A model generated the notes under the pieces. It was given only the letters and a program-made list of their open reading frames with translations, ran no database searches and was not told the DNA's origin. The position numbers were made by a program, and so were the translations under genes. 64,000 nucleotides of DNA from Pisaster brevispinus (taxonomy: Eukaryota; Echinodermata; Asteroidea; Forcipulatida; Asteriidae): positions 11,792,768 to 11,856,767 of the forward strand of contig JAMKCF010000018.1 of assembly GCA_023634235.1 (NCBI GenBank), given 5' to 3'. How positions within the stretch are numbered: position 1 is the stretch's first letter; every line of letters starts with the position of its first letter. Of the stretch, positions 50,381 to 60,207 are shown piece after piece.

Positions 50381-52731
50381 ATGGCGTCTGACCGAAGCAG
50401 CATGGCCGAGGTTTCTACACAGCAACAGCACGTCGCCAGCGGCACGACTCCGAGTACGAAGGTGTGTTCCAGCAGACTTTGTAAGCGAGTTTTGGGTCTT
50501 GATGGCCCACATTCTTTATGTTTTAAATGTCGTTTTGGTTCGTGAGGGCCACTCTTGTGATCTCTGCTCTAAAATGGGAGACCAGTCTACTGGCTTGTGG
50601 ACTACTTTTGTAAGGGAAGCGAAAGAAGCAAAGGCTTGCGGATGAAGCGTCTGCTAATGCTAGGCGTAGTTCAGGGCATAGTCCGTCTGGGTCACAGACT
50701 GGTCCCTTTGTTGATAGAGCAGAGTTTCAACAGAGCTTTGCAAATTTTGAGATGCGTATGCAATCGATGATGCAAAATATGATGCAGGGCATGGCTCAAG
50801 GAAAATTGTCAGTTGTTCCTTGCACTGCAACTAGGCCTCCTGATGAGGGGATCCCCTCTAGGCTGGCAACTTCTGCAGGAAGTCGCATTACAGTCACAAG
50901 TCAGCCGGATGTTCCTGTAAGGGGCACCATAGGCAATGATCAAATAAACAATGCCGCTCTGCCTCGAGGGGGCAGGTGTGAAGGCAGATTACATGACACT
51001 GGGTCTGTGGTGGATCAGACTAATTCCAGTGACGACATTTTACTCCTCCATCCTCAGCCGGAGGATGTTTGATGACGCTGTATCCCAATTTTCATCGGGA
51101 AATTTCAAGCGCAGACAAACTAGATATGATCATGATGATGTTTCTTCACATGGTTCTATCAGTCAGGTTGGTGAGGAGATGGCTGATTCTGGGAGTGCTA
51201 TTGAAGGCACTATTCTAGAAATTGAAGGCAAAGATAACCATGCCGATTTGTTTTTTGAGGTAGTGAAGGGGAGGCTGCCACTGCACTTCCGATAAAGAAT
51301 GTTTCCTTTCAGGAGAAGGAAGACCCACAGATAACATCATCTCGTTTTGACAACAAACGAAATAAAGTCCAGCTTCCCCTTGCTGTGGGACATAAGAAGC
51401 TGATAAATGCTGTGTGGTCAGGGAATCCTGAGCGCATTTCCCTTTATCGTGCCTCAGCAGTGGCACGTTATAAAGTGATAGAGGATGATTACAAGACATA
51501 TATGACACCATCCCGCCTGGATCCTTTGTTGGTTCATGAGCTAGGGAGAGTGGTGCCTGGATTTAAATCTGATTCACCCAAATTTCCTAATAAACTTCTG
51601 AATGTGGCAGACAGAAGATTTATGAATATTGAGAAAGAGGCACATGTTGGCATGGCCTGTGCTGTATCTCAGTCATGGCTGCTTGAGGCGGCATCCAAGC
51701 AAATTTCAAAACTTGAGAGCGTCCTGCAGAATTCGTTGGACCAACAGAGTTTGGACAGTCTAAAGAACCGGATAGACATCGGTTCCGTGGGCCGTATGCT
51801 CAATATGGCACAAGAGGCCACTTTGGATATGATGGACCTCCAGGCTAGGGAGGTGGTCAAAGCAAGGGTAGCAAGGCGCCACATGTGGATGCAACAGACC
51901 CGTTGGTCAGACAACACTAAGGCTAGACTTAGAAAGGCTCCAATTTCTGGGGATGGCAAACTTTGTGGAGACAGCCTGAAAGAAATTTTGGAGGACTTCA
52001 AGTTGGTGGACAGTCAACTTGATGGTACCGATGGGCTACGTAGAATTCCGTTCCAAGCAACTGGCCGCCACAACTTTGGTGTAAAGCTCGGTGACCAGCA
52101 CCAAAGAGCGACCTCCCAGGGGTCGCAAAGGACTCATTCCAACCAGAATTTTCGATTTAAGAAGCCAAGGCTTGACAATGAGTTTCGTTTCGTTTTGTAG
52201 AAGTGTTGTGGCCGAGTGGTTAAGAGCACCGAATTCAAACTCTGGTGTTTCTGATCAGCAGAGTGTGGGTTCGAATCCCCAGCCGTGACACTTGTGTCCT
52301 TGAGCAAGACACTTTACCATTGCTTCGTCCTTCGGATGGGACGTAAAGCCGTTGGTCCCATGTGTTGTGTAACGCATGTAAAAGAACCCAGTGCACTTAT
52401 CGAAAAGAGAAGGGGTTCGCCCCGGTGTTCCTGGTTGTGGCTGCTTAATGCGCCGTAGCACCTTGTAAACCCTTATACGGTGCTAAATAAATGGGTCTCA
52501 GAATCCACCACTGCAATAACCTTTCTTTCTGAAAGTTTGTATATACTCAGCGCCTTGAGTACCTTGTTTGGTAGATACGTGCGCTATATAAGACTTCGAT
52601 ATTATTTATTATTATTATTATGTTTCAAATCGACTCCCAAGGGGCGACAAGGTGGTCAAAACCGAAACTTCCCTCGCAAAACCGGGAATCAGGGAGGATT
52701 CTCATCTTTTCGTCATTCAGAGCAAAAGTGA
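50381..52731 (+). pseudogene. DIRS gag-like ORF (frameshifted, split by SINE)
   Basis: It starts with ATG at 50381 (context GTCAATGG). The N-terminal Cys motif CSSRLCKRVLGLDGPHSLC...C is typical of DIRS gag proteins. Frames then change near 50545, 51070 and 51295. The main body is the open frame 51385-52200, ending in a basic KKPRLDNEFRF segment, where a SINE is inserted; the frame after the SINE (to 52731) is Arg/Gly/Asn-rich and ends before the RT gene. The protein would bind element RNA. At least three frameshifts are present. Confidence 0.7.
52203..52622 (+). mobile_element. tRNA-derived SINE with conserved central domain
   Basis: The head is a tRNA(Leu/Ser)-like sequence with A box TGGCCGAGTGG (52209) and B box GGTTCGAATCC (52269). 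The body has GTCCTTGAGCAAGACACTTT and GGATGGGACGTAAAGCCGTT, resembling the highly conserved central domains (V/Deu/Nin type) of animal SINEs. The tail has AGCGCCTTGAGTACCTTG, GTGCGCTATATAA and (TTA)n, a LINE-like 3' end. It sits inside the DIRS gag gene, so it is younger than the DIRS insertion or was carried in by it. Confidence 0.85.
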
Positions 52732-52737
52732 CATGCC

Positions 52738-54416
52738 ACTAGAGCACCTTCCATCCAATCCACGAAACATCCCAGTGGGGGTCGGATTTCCATGATGGCA
52801 TCCTTTTGGCCTCACATAACAAACGATCAGTGGGTTTTAGACATCGTAAGGTTCGGTCATCTTCTGGAATTTCAAGGTCAACCTTATTTCAACGGGGTGA
52901 GAAGAACTCCAATGCCACAGGCATCATCAATAGAGTCATCTGTTTTGTTAGACGAGGTAAAGGCACTGTTAGAAAAGAATTCTATCGAATCAGTGCCTCA
53001 AGAAGAACAAAACGAAGGGTTCTATTCAACCTTCTTTCTGGTGGAAAAGAAACCATCCGGATTAAGACCTATTTTAAATCTAAAACCACTAAACCAGTTG
53101 GTGAAGAAGCAGAGTTTCAAAATGGAAACTCTGCGATCTGTCAAAAAAGCAGTTCAGTAGATCTCAAAGACGCATACATGCACATTCCAGTTCGGGAAAA
53201 CCACAGAAAGTTTCTGCGATTCAAAATAGGGGGCAAAGTATACCAATTTCGGGTGATCCCGTTTGGCCTAACGTCAGCCCCTCGGGTTTTCACGAAAATG
53301 CTAGCTCCAGTGGTGGCAAAAGCAAGGATGGAAGGGGTTCACGTGTTCCCATACTTAGACGATTTGTTGATTCGAGCTCTGAGCAGAAGTCAGGCTCAAG
53401 AAGATGTTCAAACATTAATTGTTCTGTTAGAAAGTTGCGGTTTTCTGATCAACCGGGAAAAGTCAAGTTTGACTCCCAAGAAAGAGTTAGTTTTTATAGG
53501 AGGTCATTTCAAGACCGACCTCCATGATGTTTGTCTTCCCCAGGGGAGGAAGAAAGATTTGTTAGAGTTTCTAGTTCAATTTGTAAATCAAACTCAGACG
53601 GAGGCCAGGGTGTTCCTACGTTTGTTAGGCCTAATGGCAGCCTGCATGGAGGTGGTTCACTTTGCAAGGCTACATATGAGACCAATTCAATTATATCTCC
53701 TGAGTTTTTGGAGACCAGCTTCAAGGAATCTGGAAGCTCTGATTCCAATAAACGAGCATCTTATCCATCATCTTCACTGGTGGAGAACAGAGGAGAATTT
53801 GTCAACGAAGTTCTGTTGAGAGCGAGTCACACGGACACGATTCTGACAACAGATTCCAGCGATTATGGCTGGGGGGCTCATGGAATGTCACCATGTTCAG
53901 GGGCTCTGGTCCCCAGTGGAGCTGAAAAATTGGCACATCAATATGAAGGAATTGATGTCAGTAATGAGAGCATGTTTTCATTTCCAGCCAATGCTGGAAG
54001 GGAAGCATGTTATGGTGAAGTCGGACAACACAACAGTGGTGTCCTATATCAACAATCAGGGGGGGACGAGGTCACCCAGTCTTTGTATTGCGACATGGCA
54101 ACTATGGCTGTGGGCCATCAAACATCATGTGAACTTGTCCGCGGTGCACATCCCAGGGGTTCAAAATGTTCTGGCGGACAAGTTGTCTCGACAGGGCTTG
54201 GTGGACACAGAATGGCCCCTGAAAAAGTCTGTTGCGAAGACCTTATATTTGAAGACGGGCGAACCAATGATCGACCTTTTTGCGACAATGGAGAACAGAC
54301 AGGTTCCCATCTTCTGTTCCAGACATCAAGATCAATTGGCGTTTCATGTGGACGCATTGACACTCAATTGGGACGGCCTATTGGGACGGCTTATGCGTTC
54401 CCTCCATTCTCTCTGA
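52738..54416 (+). pseudogene. DIRS reverse transcriptase-RNase H (frameshifted)
   Basis: The fingers are in the frame 52792-53160 (LVEKKPSGLRPILNLKPLN), then the frame changes at about 53150. The palm follows with SVDLKDAYMHIPV and catalytic YLDD at 53352-53363. The RNase H start TTDSSDYGWGAH is encoded near 53845 in another frame and continues in the frame 53865-54416 (MKELMSVMRACF, VKSDNTTVVSYINNQGG, a C-terminal HIPGVQNVLADKLSR). The order and motifs match DIRS/Ngaro RTs. Two frameshifts are visible. Confidence 0.85.
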
Positions 54417-55654
54417 TACATTTGGTTCTGGATCGAGTAACACAATACAAATGTGTGTTGATTCTGATAGCACCTCACTGGCCTCGCCGGTCGTGGTTGC
54501 CGAGGTTTACTGGATCTTTTGATAGACATTCCAATACAGCTTCCTGCAATACCAGACCTCTTGCAGCAGTGGAAGGGTACGGTGTGGCACCCAAAACCAG
54601 AAATGTTCCATCTTATGGCATGAAAACTGAGCGCCAACGTCTCCGACAGGCAGGTCTTTCTGAAGAAGTCATCAGCACAATCCAGAGTGATGTTAGATCA
54701 TCCACAAAGGAGGTGTATGGTAGGCAATGGTCAATGTTTAGAGATTGGTGTGTTGAACGGGGTTCAAATCCATGCTCAGCCTCTGTGAGCGAGGTGTGTG
54801 TGTTCTTGCAGTCCTTGCTTGACAAGGGTATGGCATATCGAATTTTAGGGGTGTTCCGTTCCTCTATTTCAAAGTTTCATAATGGACAAGATGGCAAACC
54901 TATCGGTCAGAATGCAATTATTTGCCGGTTTTTAAAGGGGGCTTTCCATAAGAATCCCCCTTCCCGTGTTTTAATTCCGGCTTGGGATCTCGATATTGTT
55001 CTTGAAGGCTTGCAAAGGGAACCCTTTGAGCCCATTGGAGATTCTACTTTGCGACACTGCACTTTAAAGACAGTGTTTCTTGTAGCTATTACATCAGCGA
55101 AAAGATGTTCAGAAATTCAGGCAATGGGTCGATCAAATCCTTACCTTCGATTTGAGGCAGGCGGGGTGAGAGTGCGACAGGTACCGGGGTTTCTCCCCAA
55201 GACTGCTCTTTTCATTTGGGTCAAGACATTTTCTTACCCGAGTTTCAGGAAGCTGCTAACGAGAAGCTTTGTGTTAAGCGAGCTCTGGAGCATTATCTTG
55301 TAAAGACAAGACCTTTGGTTCAGAAAGGGGAACAGCATTTGTTTGTGTCCTTTGGGGGCAAGAAACCTGGTTTACCCGTATCAAAACGGACGGGTTTTTT
55401 CTGGATGGTTAGTCAGAACGATAAAATAGACTTACCAGTTGATGGGGGCTGATATTCCCTCCCCTATTCAGGCTCACTCTACAAGAGCCATGGCAACATC
55501 ATGGGCCATGTGTAATGGAGTGTCTATTGTTGAAGTCATGAAAGCAGCGGATTGGAGGAGTTCTCAGACGTTTGCAAGACACTATGGTTTGGACTTATGG
55601 AAGAGAGCAGATGGACTGTTTGGTCGAGCGGTGTTACACCCGGACTCAGTTTAG
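54417..55654 (+). pseudogene. DIRS tyrosine recombinase (frameshifted)
   Basis: It integrates circular DNA by strand exchange. The core-binding part (STKEVYGRQWSMFRDWCVE, SVSEVCVFLQSLLDKG) and the first catalytic Arg (SAKRCSE, about 55103) are in the frame ending 55303. The middle is in the frame 55216-55452. The end, with HSTRAMATSW (His and Arg, about 55471) and the nucleophile Tyr in FARHYGL (about 55581), is in the frame 55439-55654. So Arg, His-x-x-Arg and Tyr all persist, although two frameshifts break the reading. Confidence 0.88.
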
Positions 55655-55767
55655 AAGAAGGTTGGTTTAGGTTTCTCATTGCTTTATTGTATGGGTTACC
55701 TTTTCATTTGGGGGCAATCAATTTTGAGTTGCTTCCTCCCAGCTACCGTATTTACTGCTCTTGATTC

Positions 55768-55871
55768 TGTCCTAAAAGTTATTGTCGAGGCAGAAGTAAA
55801 TATACGAATGAGAAAGAATATAAAATTTCGAAGAAATTATGATTCTTGAAATGAGGTATACTTCTGCCTCG
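55768..55871. repeat. DIRS internal complementary region
   Basis: GTCCTAAAAGTTATTGTCGA through CGAATGAGAAAGAAT is the complement of the left terminus. From AATATAAAATTTCG through ATACTTCTGCCTCG it is the complement of the right terminus. The halves share AAT, matching the ATT at each element end. Confidence 0.92.
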
Positions 55872-55927
55872 CACCCACCCACCATCCCGGCAACTCTTGA
55901 TTGATTCCACTTTGTTGTATGTTTCAG

Positions 55928-56116
55928 ATGCTTAAAGGAAGCACTGGTGCGCATGCTTGAAGTGGGGTCACAGGGAGGTTGGGTCATTTGGCACGAGGTT
56001 GAGATTTTTTAAGCACGATTGATTGGGGGTTTGAGGAAATGTCCTAAAAGTTATTGTCGAGGCAGAAGTAAGTATACCTCATTTCAAGAATCATTATTTC
56101 TTCGAAATTTTATATT
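55928..56116. repeat. DIRS right inverted terminal repeat
   Basis: Complement of the left terminal repeat up to TTCTGCCTCG, followed by a unique end (ATACCTCATTTCAAGAATCA ... TTTTATATT) whose complement is in the internal complementary region. Confidence 0.9.
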
Positions 56117-56557
56117 TCTCGGTGTAATAGCATAGCATACAAGTCATGTACACACACTGGCAAAAAGTTGCTTTTGCTCTTGTGTGTACATGTACATCCA
56201 TCCATAAGTTCGTAAAACAATACTGCGACCATGGACTGTGAGTGCACACGTCTCACTGTAGATGACTGTCCTTCTTTGAAGGTAAAGATAAGTAAGGTTT
56301 ATGAATATGATTCAAAACTAAAGCCAATCAATTGACTACTTAGTTTTGACAAGGGGAAGCTTTTCAGAAGTAGTGTATGTAGCAGACATGTGCAGTAGCT
56401 GTGTAGTCATGGAAGTACAGTAGTCAGTACTGCAATGCAACGTATGTATAACGTACGTGGATTTAGCGCCAAATGCATACACACATGACATACCCAAGCC
56501 AATGGGAGCGAGGTATGCAAATCTTGGCCTTTACCGCGCTGGGAACAAAAAATTCGC
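56117..56557. other. Right part of the outer composite element
   Basis: About 440 bp without a gene; TGTACATGTACAT near 56207. It ends with the ~60 bp inverted terminal repeat (CCAATGGGAGCGAGGTATGC ... AATTCGC). Confidence 0.7.
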
Positions 56558-56630
56558 GACCAGGCCCGACGCTGCTTAACCTCGGTGATCAGACGAGAAC
56601 CGGTGTTTTCAGCGAAGTATGGCCGTAGAC
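56558..56630 (-). pseudogene. 5S rRNA copy 22, 5' part (after transposon)
   Basis: It starts with the second GACCAGGCC of the target duplication and runs to the RNA 5' end (GTAGAC). Together with 49071-49126 it accounts for one full 5S unit. Type A spacer. Confidence 0.9.
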
Positions 56631-56713
56631 AATCTGCTCACCTAAAATTGCATTCTTATATTTTGTAAATTTTAAGTTTCTAATAGTCACAAAAGGAGGA
56701 AAATAATATGAAT

Positions 56714-56793
56714 GTCAACTGACCAGGCCCGACGCTGCTTAACTTCGGTGATCAGACGAGAACAGGTGTTTTCAGCGTAGTGTGGCCGTAGAC
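56714..56793 (-). pseudogene. 5S rRNA copy 23 (3'-deleted)
   Basis: 80 bp; the RNA 3' third is missing (GTCAACTGACCAGG). Type B spacer with a T run of 14. Confidence 0.85.
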
Positions 56794-56877
56794 AAAATGC
56801 ATACTAAAAATTGCGTACTCATACACATTTTTTTTTTTTTTAAGTATTAGTCACAAAAGGAGGGAAAAAATGTGAAT

Positions 56878-56995
56878 GTCTACGGTACCTGGTATTCCCA
56901 GAAGATCTCCCGTCCAAGTACTGACTAGGCCCAACGCTGCTTAACTTCGGTGATCAGACGAGAACCGGTGTTTTCAGCGTAGTGTGGCCGTGGAC
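56878..56995 (-). rRNA. 5S rRNA copy 24 (full length)
   Basis: 118 bp with a few substitutions (ACGGTACC, CAGAAGATCTCC, CCGTGGAC). Type A spacer. Confidence 0.85.
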
Positions 56996-57077
56996 AAACT
57001 GCTCACTTCAAATTGCGTTCTTATATTTTGTCAATTTTAAGTTTCTGATAGTCACAAAATGAGGAAATATTATGAAT

Positions 57078-57096
57078 GTCTACGGCACCTGGGAGG
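57078..57096 (-). pseudogene. 5S rRNA copy 25 (18 bp remnant)
   Basis: Only the 3' stem TCTACGGCACCTGG plus a few bases remain; the array ends here against unrelated DNA. Confidence 0.7.
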
Positions 57097-57700
57097 AATT
57101 TGTACGTTAATAGTATTGCGTTTGTCATGATCTTGCTCTTGTTTTAAAGAAAGAATGCATATAGGCCTAAAGAGGTGAAAACAGAGTCTTTTAATATCTA
57201 CACTTGTCTTTGTGTTGTGTATTGCTTATTTTTAATATGAGAAATTTTCTCTCAGTGATTTAATTCCTCAATTTTGTAATGTTTAATTGAAGCTTTTAGC
57301 ATAATTGCAAAAGGCTTACCCGTGTCTAACCAACTAACTTAAAGGAATAAGCCAAATTTATTGTTAGCATAAAAACTAACTTAGTAACGAGCAATGGAGA
57401 ACTGTTGATAGTATAACACATGTGAGAAACGGCTCCCTCTGAAGTAATATAGTTTTTGAGATGGAGGTAATTTCTCACTCAAATATTAAAAGACATCTGG
57501 GCATCTGAAAGCACTCAAATCACTCAAATTTGTGCAACAAGGGTGTTTTTTTTTTATTCTCTTCCTGAAGCCTTTTATTAGGCATCTGAAAGCACACAAA
57601 CAAAATTCTTTCAATATTCTCTTGCAACTGCGATGACCAATATTGAGTAGGCATTGAAACGGTAAACATGGTTTTCCTTTTTGAGTTTGAATTGTCATCA
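57097..57700. other. AT-rich sequence between the 5S array and a LINE
   Basis: It contains two copies of GGCATCTGAAAGCAC (57499 and 57583). No gene is supported. Confidence 0.35.
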
Positions 57701-58291
57701 CCTCTTTTTAAAACCAAACCTACTCGTATCACCCCGCACACTGCCTCACTGATTGATAACATTCTTACTAACTCTGATCTTGATACTACAGCTGGTTTAT
57801 TGTATTCGGATATTTCCGATCATTATCCTCTTTTCCAGCTGACCGCCTCGTGCTTTCAGAAGTCTGTGCCTCTTCAGAAAACCTTCTTAACCAGGGACAT
57901 AAATAGCAATTCCCTCCATTTTTTCAGCTCTGATCTTAATAGTGTTGATTGGAATGAGGTTTATCGAGCTCAAGAGGCCAACTCTGCTTATGACTCTTTC
58001 CTTTCTATCTATACCTCTCGTTATAACAATCATTTTCCTCTTCTTACTAAACCTACTGGGAAATCTCTGAAAAAACAGCCGTGGATCACCCAGTCTATAG
58101 TAAACTCCTGTCTCTTTAAAAATAGGCTCCATCGGCGTTTTCTGCGCAACCCCAGTGAAGATAATGAGCGGTATTATAAAACCTATCGTAATCGTCTCAC
58201 TGCCACTATTCGTTCCGCCAAGAAAAAATATTATGCCGATAAGCTCGATCGTCATATAAGGGCAACCTTAAAAGCATGTGGCGTGAAATAA
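57701..58291 (+). pseudogene. LINE endonuclease C-terminus and linker
   Basis: The frame contains TASLIDNILTN and LLYSDISDHYPLF, the last catalytic Ser-Asp-His segment of AP-type endonucleases, then a basic linker. It ends at a stop (58291) caused by a frameshift at about 58265-58275, near an A run. The correct reading passes into the next frame at 58276. The ATG at 57668 precedes the element and is not its start. Confidence 0.8.
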
Positions 58292-60207
58292 ATGGCATCT
58301 TGGGTAAGCGCAAAGATACTTCGCTTCCAGATAATTTCACGGTGGACGGTGATGAACACTTTGTCTCACAGCCTAATGATATTGCTGATTCTTTCAATAA
58401 CTTCTTCACTAACATCGGTTCTTCTTTAGCTCATAAAATACCCCCCTCTAGCACTCATTTTTCTGATTATTTGCACAACCCAAATGGTTCTTCTTTTTTC
58501 CTAACCCCTACTAATGCTCATGAAGTTTTACGGATCGGCAAAGATATGAAGAGTGGTAGTAGCTGTGGTTCTGACGACAAATTTTGTTCTACCGTAATGA
58601 AATATGTTCTTCCTTCTATTGCTGAACCTCTTGCTTACATTTTCAATCTTTCCTTTCTCAGTGGTTCTGTGCCTCTTAATCTTAAAGTTGCTAAAATTTT
58701 TCCCGTTTTCAAAAACGGTGATAAGTGCAACATTAATAATTACAGGCCTATTTCCATCCTTCCTTGCTTCTCTAATATCCTTGAAAGGCTTATGTACAAT
58801 CGTCTTTCTTTTTTCATCTCTCGTTTCCATCTCCTCTTTGATCATCAATTTGGCTTTAGATCTAAACATTCCACCGACTTGGCCCTCATTGAACTTGTCG
58901 ATAGTGTCACACAGGCTTTGAATAATAAAATGTTTGCTGTCGGTGTCTTCATTGACCTCTCTAAAGCCTTTGATACTATTAATCACTCTATTCTTCTTTC
59001 TAAGCTTGAACACTTTGGCATCAGGGGAGTCGCTCTTCAATGGTTTGCTGACTATCTTTCTAATAGATATCAGTATACTTATATTAAAGGATGCGATTCT
59101 GATCGCTTAAACATCAAGCATGGCGTTCCCCAAGGTTCAATTCTTGGTCCATTTCTCTTTCTCCTCTACATCAATGACCTTCACTATTCTTCTTCCCTTT
59201 TGTCTTTCACTTTGTTTGCTGACGATACTACTATGTTCTACTCCAGTCCTCACATTTTCTCTTTGTTCAACACGCTCAATGCAGAACTCAAACATGTCTC
59301 TTCTTGGCTGAAGGCAAACAAACTTTCAATAAACCTTGCCAGGACAAACTTCATCTTTTTCTCTAAGTGTCATCGTCCTGAAGATATAAATCTGCCCCCG
59401 GTTATCATAGACGGTGTTGTCATAGCTAGAGTCTTCTCGGCTAAATTTCTTGGTGTCACCATCGACCATAAACTATCCTGGTCTAATCACATCTTTTCTG
59501 TTAATAAGGTTGTCTGTCGAAACTCTGGTGTCATTTCCAAGCTACGTCATTTTCTTCCTGCTTCATCACTTGTTCTCCTTTACAATACCCTCATCTTCCT
59601 TTACTTAAATTACTGTAACATTGTCTGGGCATGTGTAAGCAACACCAAGATGCATTCTCTAATCATCTCACAAAAAAGGGCTATTCGCATCTGCACCTTT
59701 TCCTCCCCCAGAGATCATTCAGCACCTCTCTTTGCACGATTGCACACTCTCACTATCGCTGACATCAACAAACTCCATACCGGGATATTTATGTATAAGT
59801 TCACTAATAACCTTCTTCCCCAAACTTTTTCTTCATTCTTTACCTTAGTTCGAGATACCCATAGTCATTCCACAAGATCCAGGTACAACATCTATGTTCC
59901 TTTCACTCGCACCTCTTATTCTATGAACACAATTCGCTTGTTCGGTCCTCGTGTGTGGAATACTGCAGATGAGAATATTAGATCTAAGCGGTCGTGGGTC
60001 TTTTCAAATCTTCGTACAAACATGCTCTTATTTCCCAGTATGCATCTTAGCTTCCTCTTCCATGTAACTCTTTTACAATTACATTTCCATTTTTCCATTC
60101 AGTCACTTTTATGTTTTCCTATTTGTTACATTAGATTATTGTCATTTTTTCTTACATATTTTTCATTCCGTCATTGTTATGCTCACACTCTCCTCGTCTC
60201 GTTTTAA
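58276..60207 (+). CDS. LINE reverse transcriptase ORF
   Basis: A 643-codon open frame. The RT motifs appear in order: FPVFKNGDKCNINNYRPIS, HQFGFRSKHSTDLALIE, VFIDLSKAFDTINHSILL, GVPQGSILGPFLFLLYINDL and the catalytic FADD at 59215-59226, then KANKLSINLART and KFLGVTIDHKLSW (thumb). A C-terminal domain with FGPRVWN near residue 550 is common in the CR1/jockey group. No internal stop. With the endonuclease out of frame and truncated, the copy cannot retrotranspose by itself. Confidence 0.9.
   Translation: MWREINGILGKRKDTSLPDNFTVDGDEHFVSQPNDIADSFNNFFTNIGSSLAHKIPPSSTHFSDYLHNPNGSSFFLTPTNAHEVLRIGKDMKSGSSCGSDDKFCSTVMKYVLPSIAEPLAYIFNLSFLSGSVPLNLKVAKIFPVFKNGDKCNINNYRPISILPCFSNILERLMYNRLSFFISRFHLLFDHQFGFRSKHSTDLALIELVDSVTQALNNKMFAVGVFIDLSKAFDTINHSILLSKLEHFGIRGVALQWFADYLSNRYQYTYIKGCDSDRLNIKHGVPQGSILGPFLFLLYINDLHYSSSLLSFTLFADDTTMFYSSPHIFSLFNTLNAELKHVSSWLKANKLSINLARTNFIFFSKCHRPEDINLPPVIIDGVVIARVFSAKFLGVTIDHKLSWSNHIFSVNKVVCRNSGVISKLRHFLPASSLVLLYNTLIFLYLNYCNIVWACVSNTKMHSLIISQKRAIRICTFSSPRDHSAPLFARLHTLTIADINKLHTGIFMYKFTNNLLPQTFSSFFTLVRDTHSHSTRSRYNIYVPFTRTSYSMNTIRLFGPRVWNTADENIRSKRSWVFSNLRTNMLLFPSMHLSFLFHVTLLQLHFHFSIQSLLCFPICYIRLLSFFLTYFSFRHCYAHTLLVSF

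Larger units (their letters stand above)
49947..56116 (+). mobile_element. DIRS-type tyrosine-recombinase retrotransposon (complete structure)
   Basis: 6.17 kb from ATT (49947-49949) to ATT (56114-56116). It has inverted terminal repeats (about 49961-50113 and 55928-56070) and an internal complementary region (55768-55871) joining the complements of both outer ends, the hallmark of DIRS replication through a circular intermediate. Genes in order: gag-like, RT-RNase H, tyrosine recombinase. Several frameshifts and a SINE make this copy inactive. No methyltransferase domain was seen. Confidence 0.92.
49127..56557. mobile_element. Composite DNA transposon with ~60 bp inverted ends, in a 5S gene
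   Basis: The left end GCGAATTTTTTTTTTCCCAG and the complement of the right end GCGAATTTTTTGTTCCCAGC both continue into GCGCGGTAAAGGC(T/C)AAGATTT...CCTCGCTCCCAT, about 60 bp of imperfect inverted repeat. GACCAGGCC is repeated on both sides (49118-49126, 56558-56566), a 9 bp target duplication that restores a normal 5S sequence when one copy is removed. Without the nested DIRS element the outer element is ~1.26 kb and has no transposase. A 9 bp duplication fits Mutator- or Merlin-type transposases; the family is not proven. Confidence 0.82.
44897..57096 (-). repeat. Tandem 5S rDNA array, about 25 units, interrupted twice
   Basis: Units of ~170-205 bp: a ~118 bp 5S gene plus a ~70-85 bp spacer, all on the minus strand. 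Each gene in RNA sense starts GTCTACGGCCATAC and contains the box C-like AGCAGCGTCGGGCCTGGTCA region. Downstream of the genes TTATTTTCCTCCTTTTGTGA gives the T runs that terminate Pol III. Two spacer subtypes alternate. The array is split by a ~0.3 kb insert (46305-46612) and a 7.4 kb composite transposon (49127-56557). Many units carry substitutions or deletions. Confidence 0.92.

Noticed and set aside
52203..52290. Functional tRNA(Leu/Ser) gene
   Set aside because: tRNA-like head of a SINE: it runs straight into a SINE central domain and LINE-like tail and sits inside DIRS gag.
58528..59040. 170-codon minus-strand ORF
   Set aside because: It is antisense to the LINE reverse transcriptase core.
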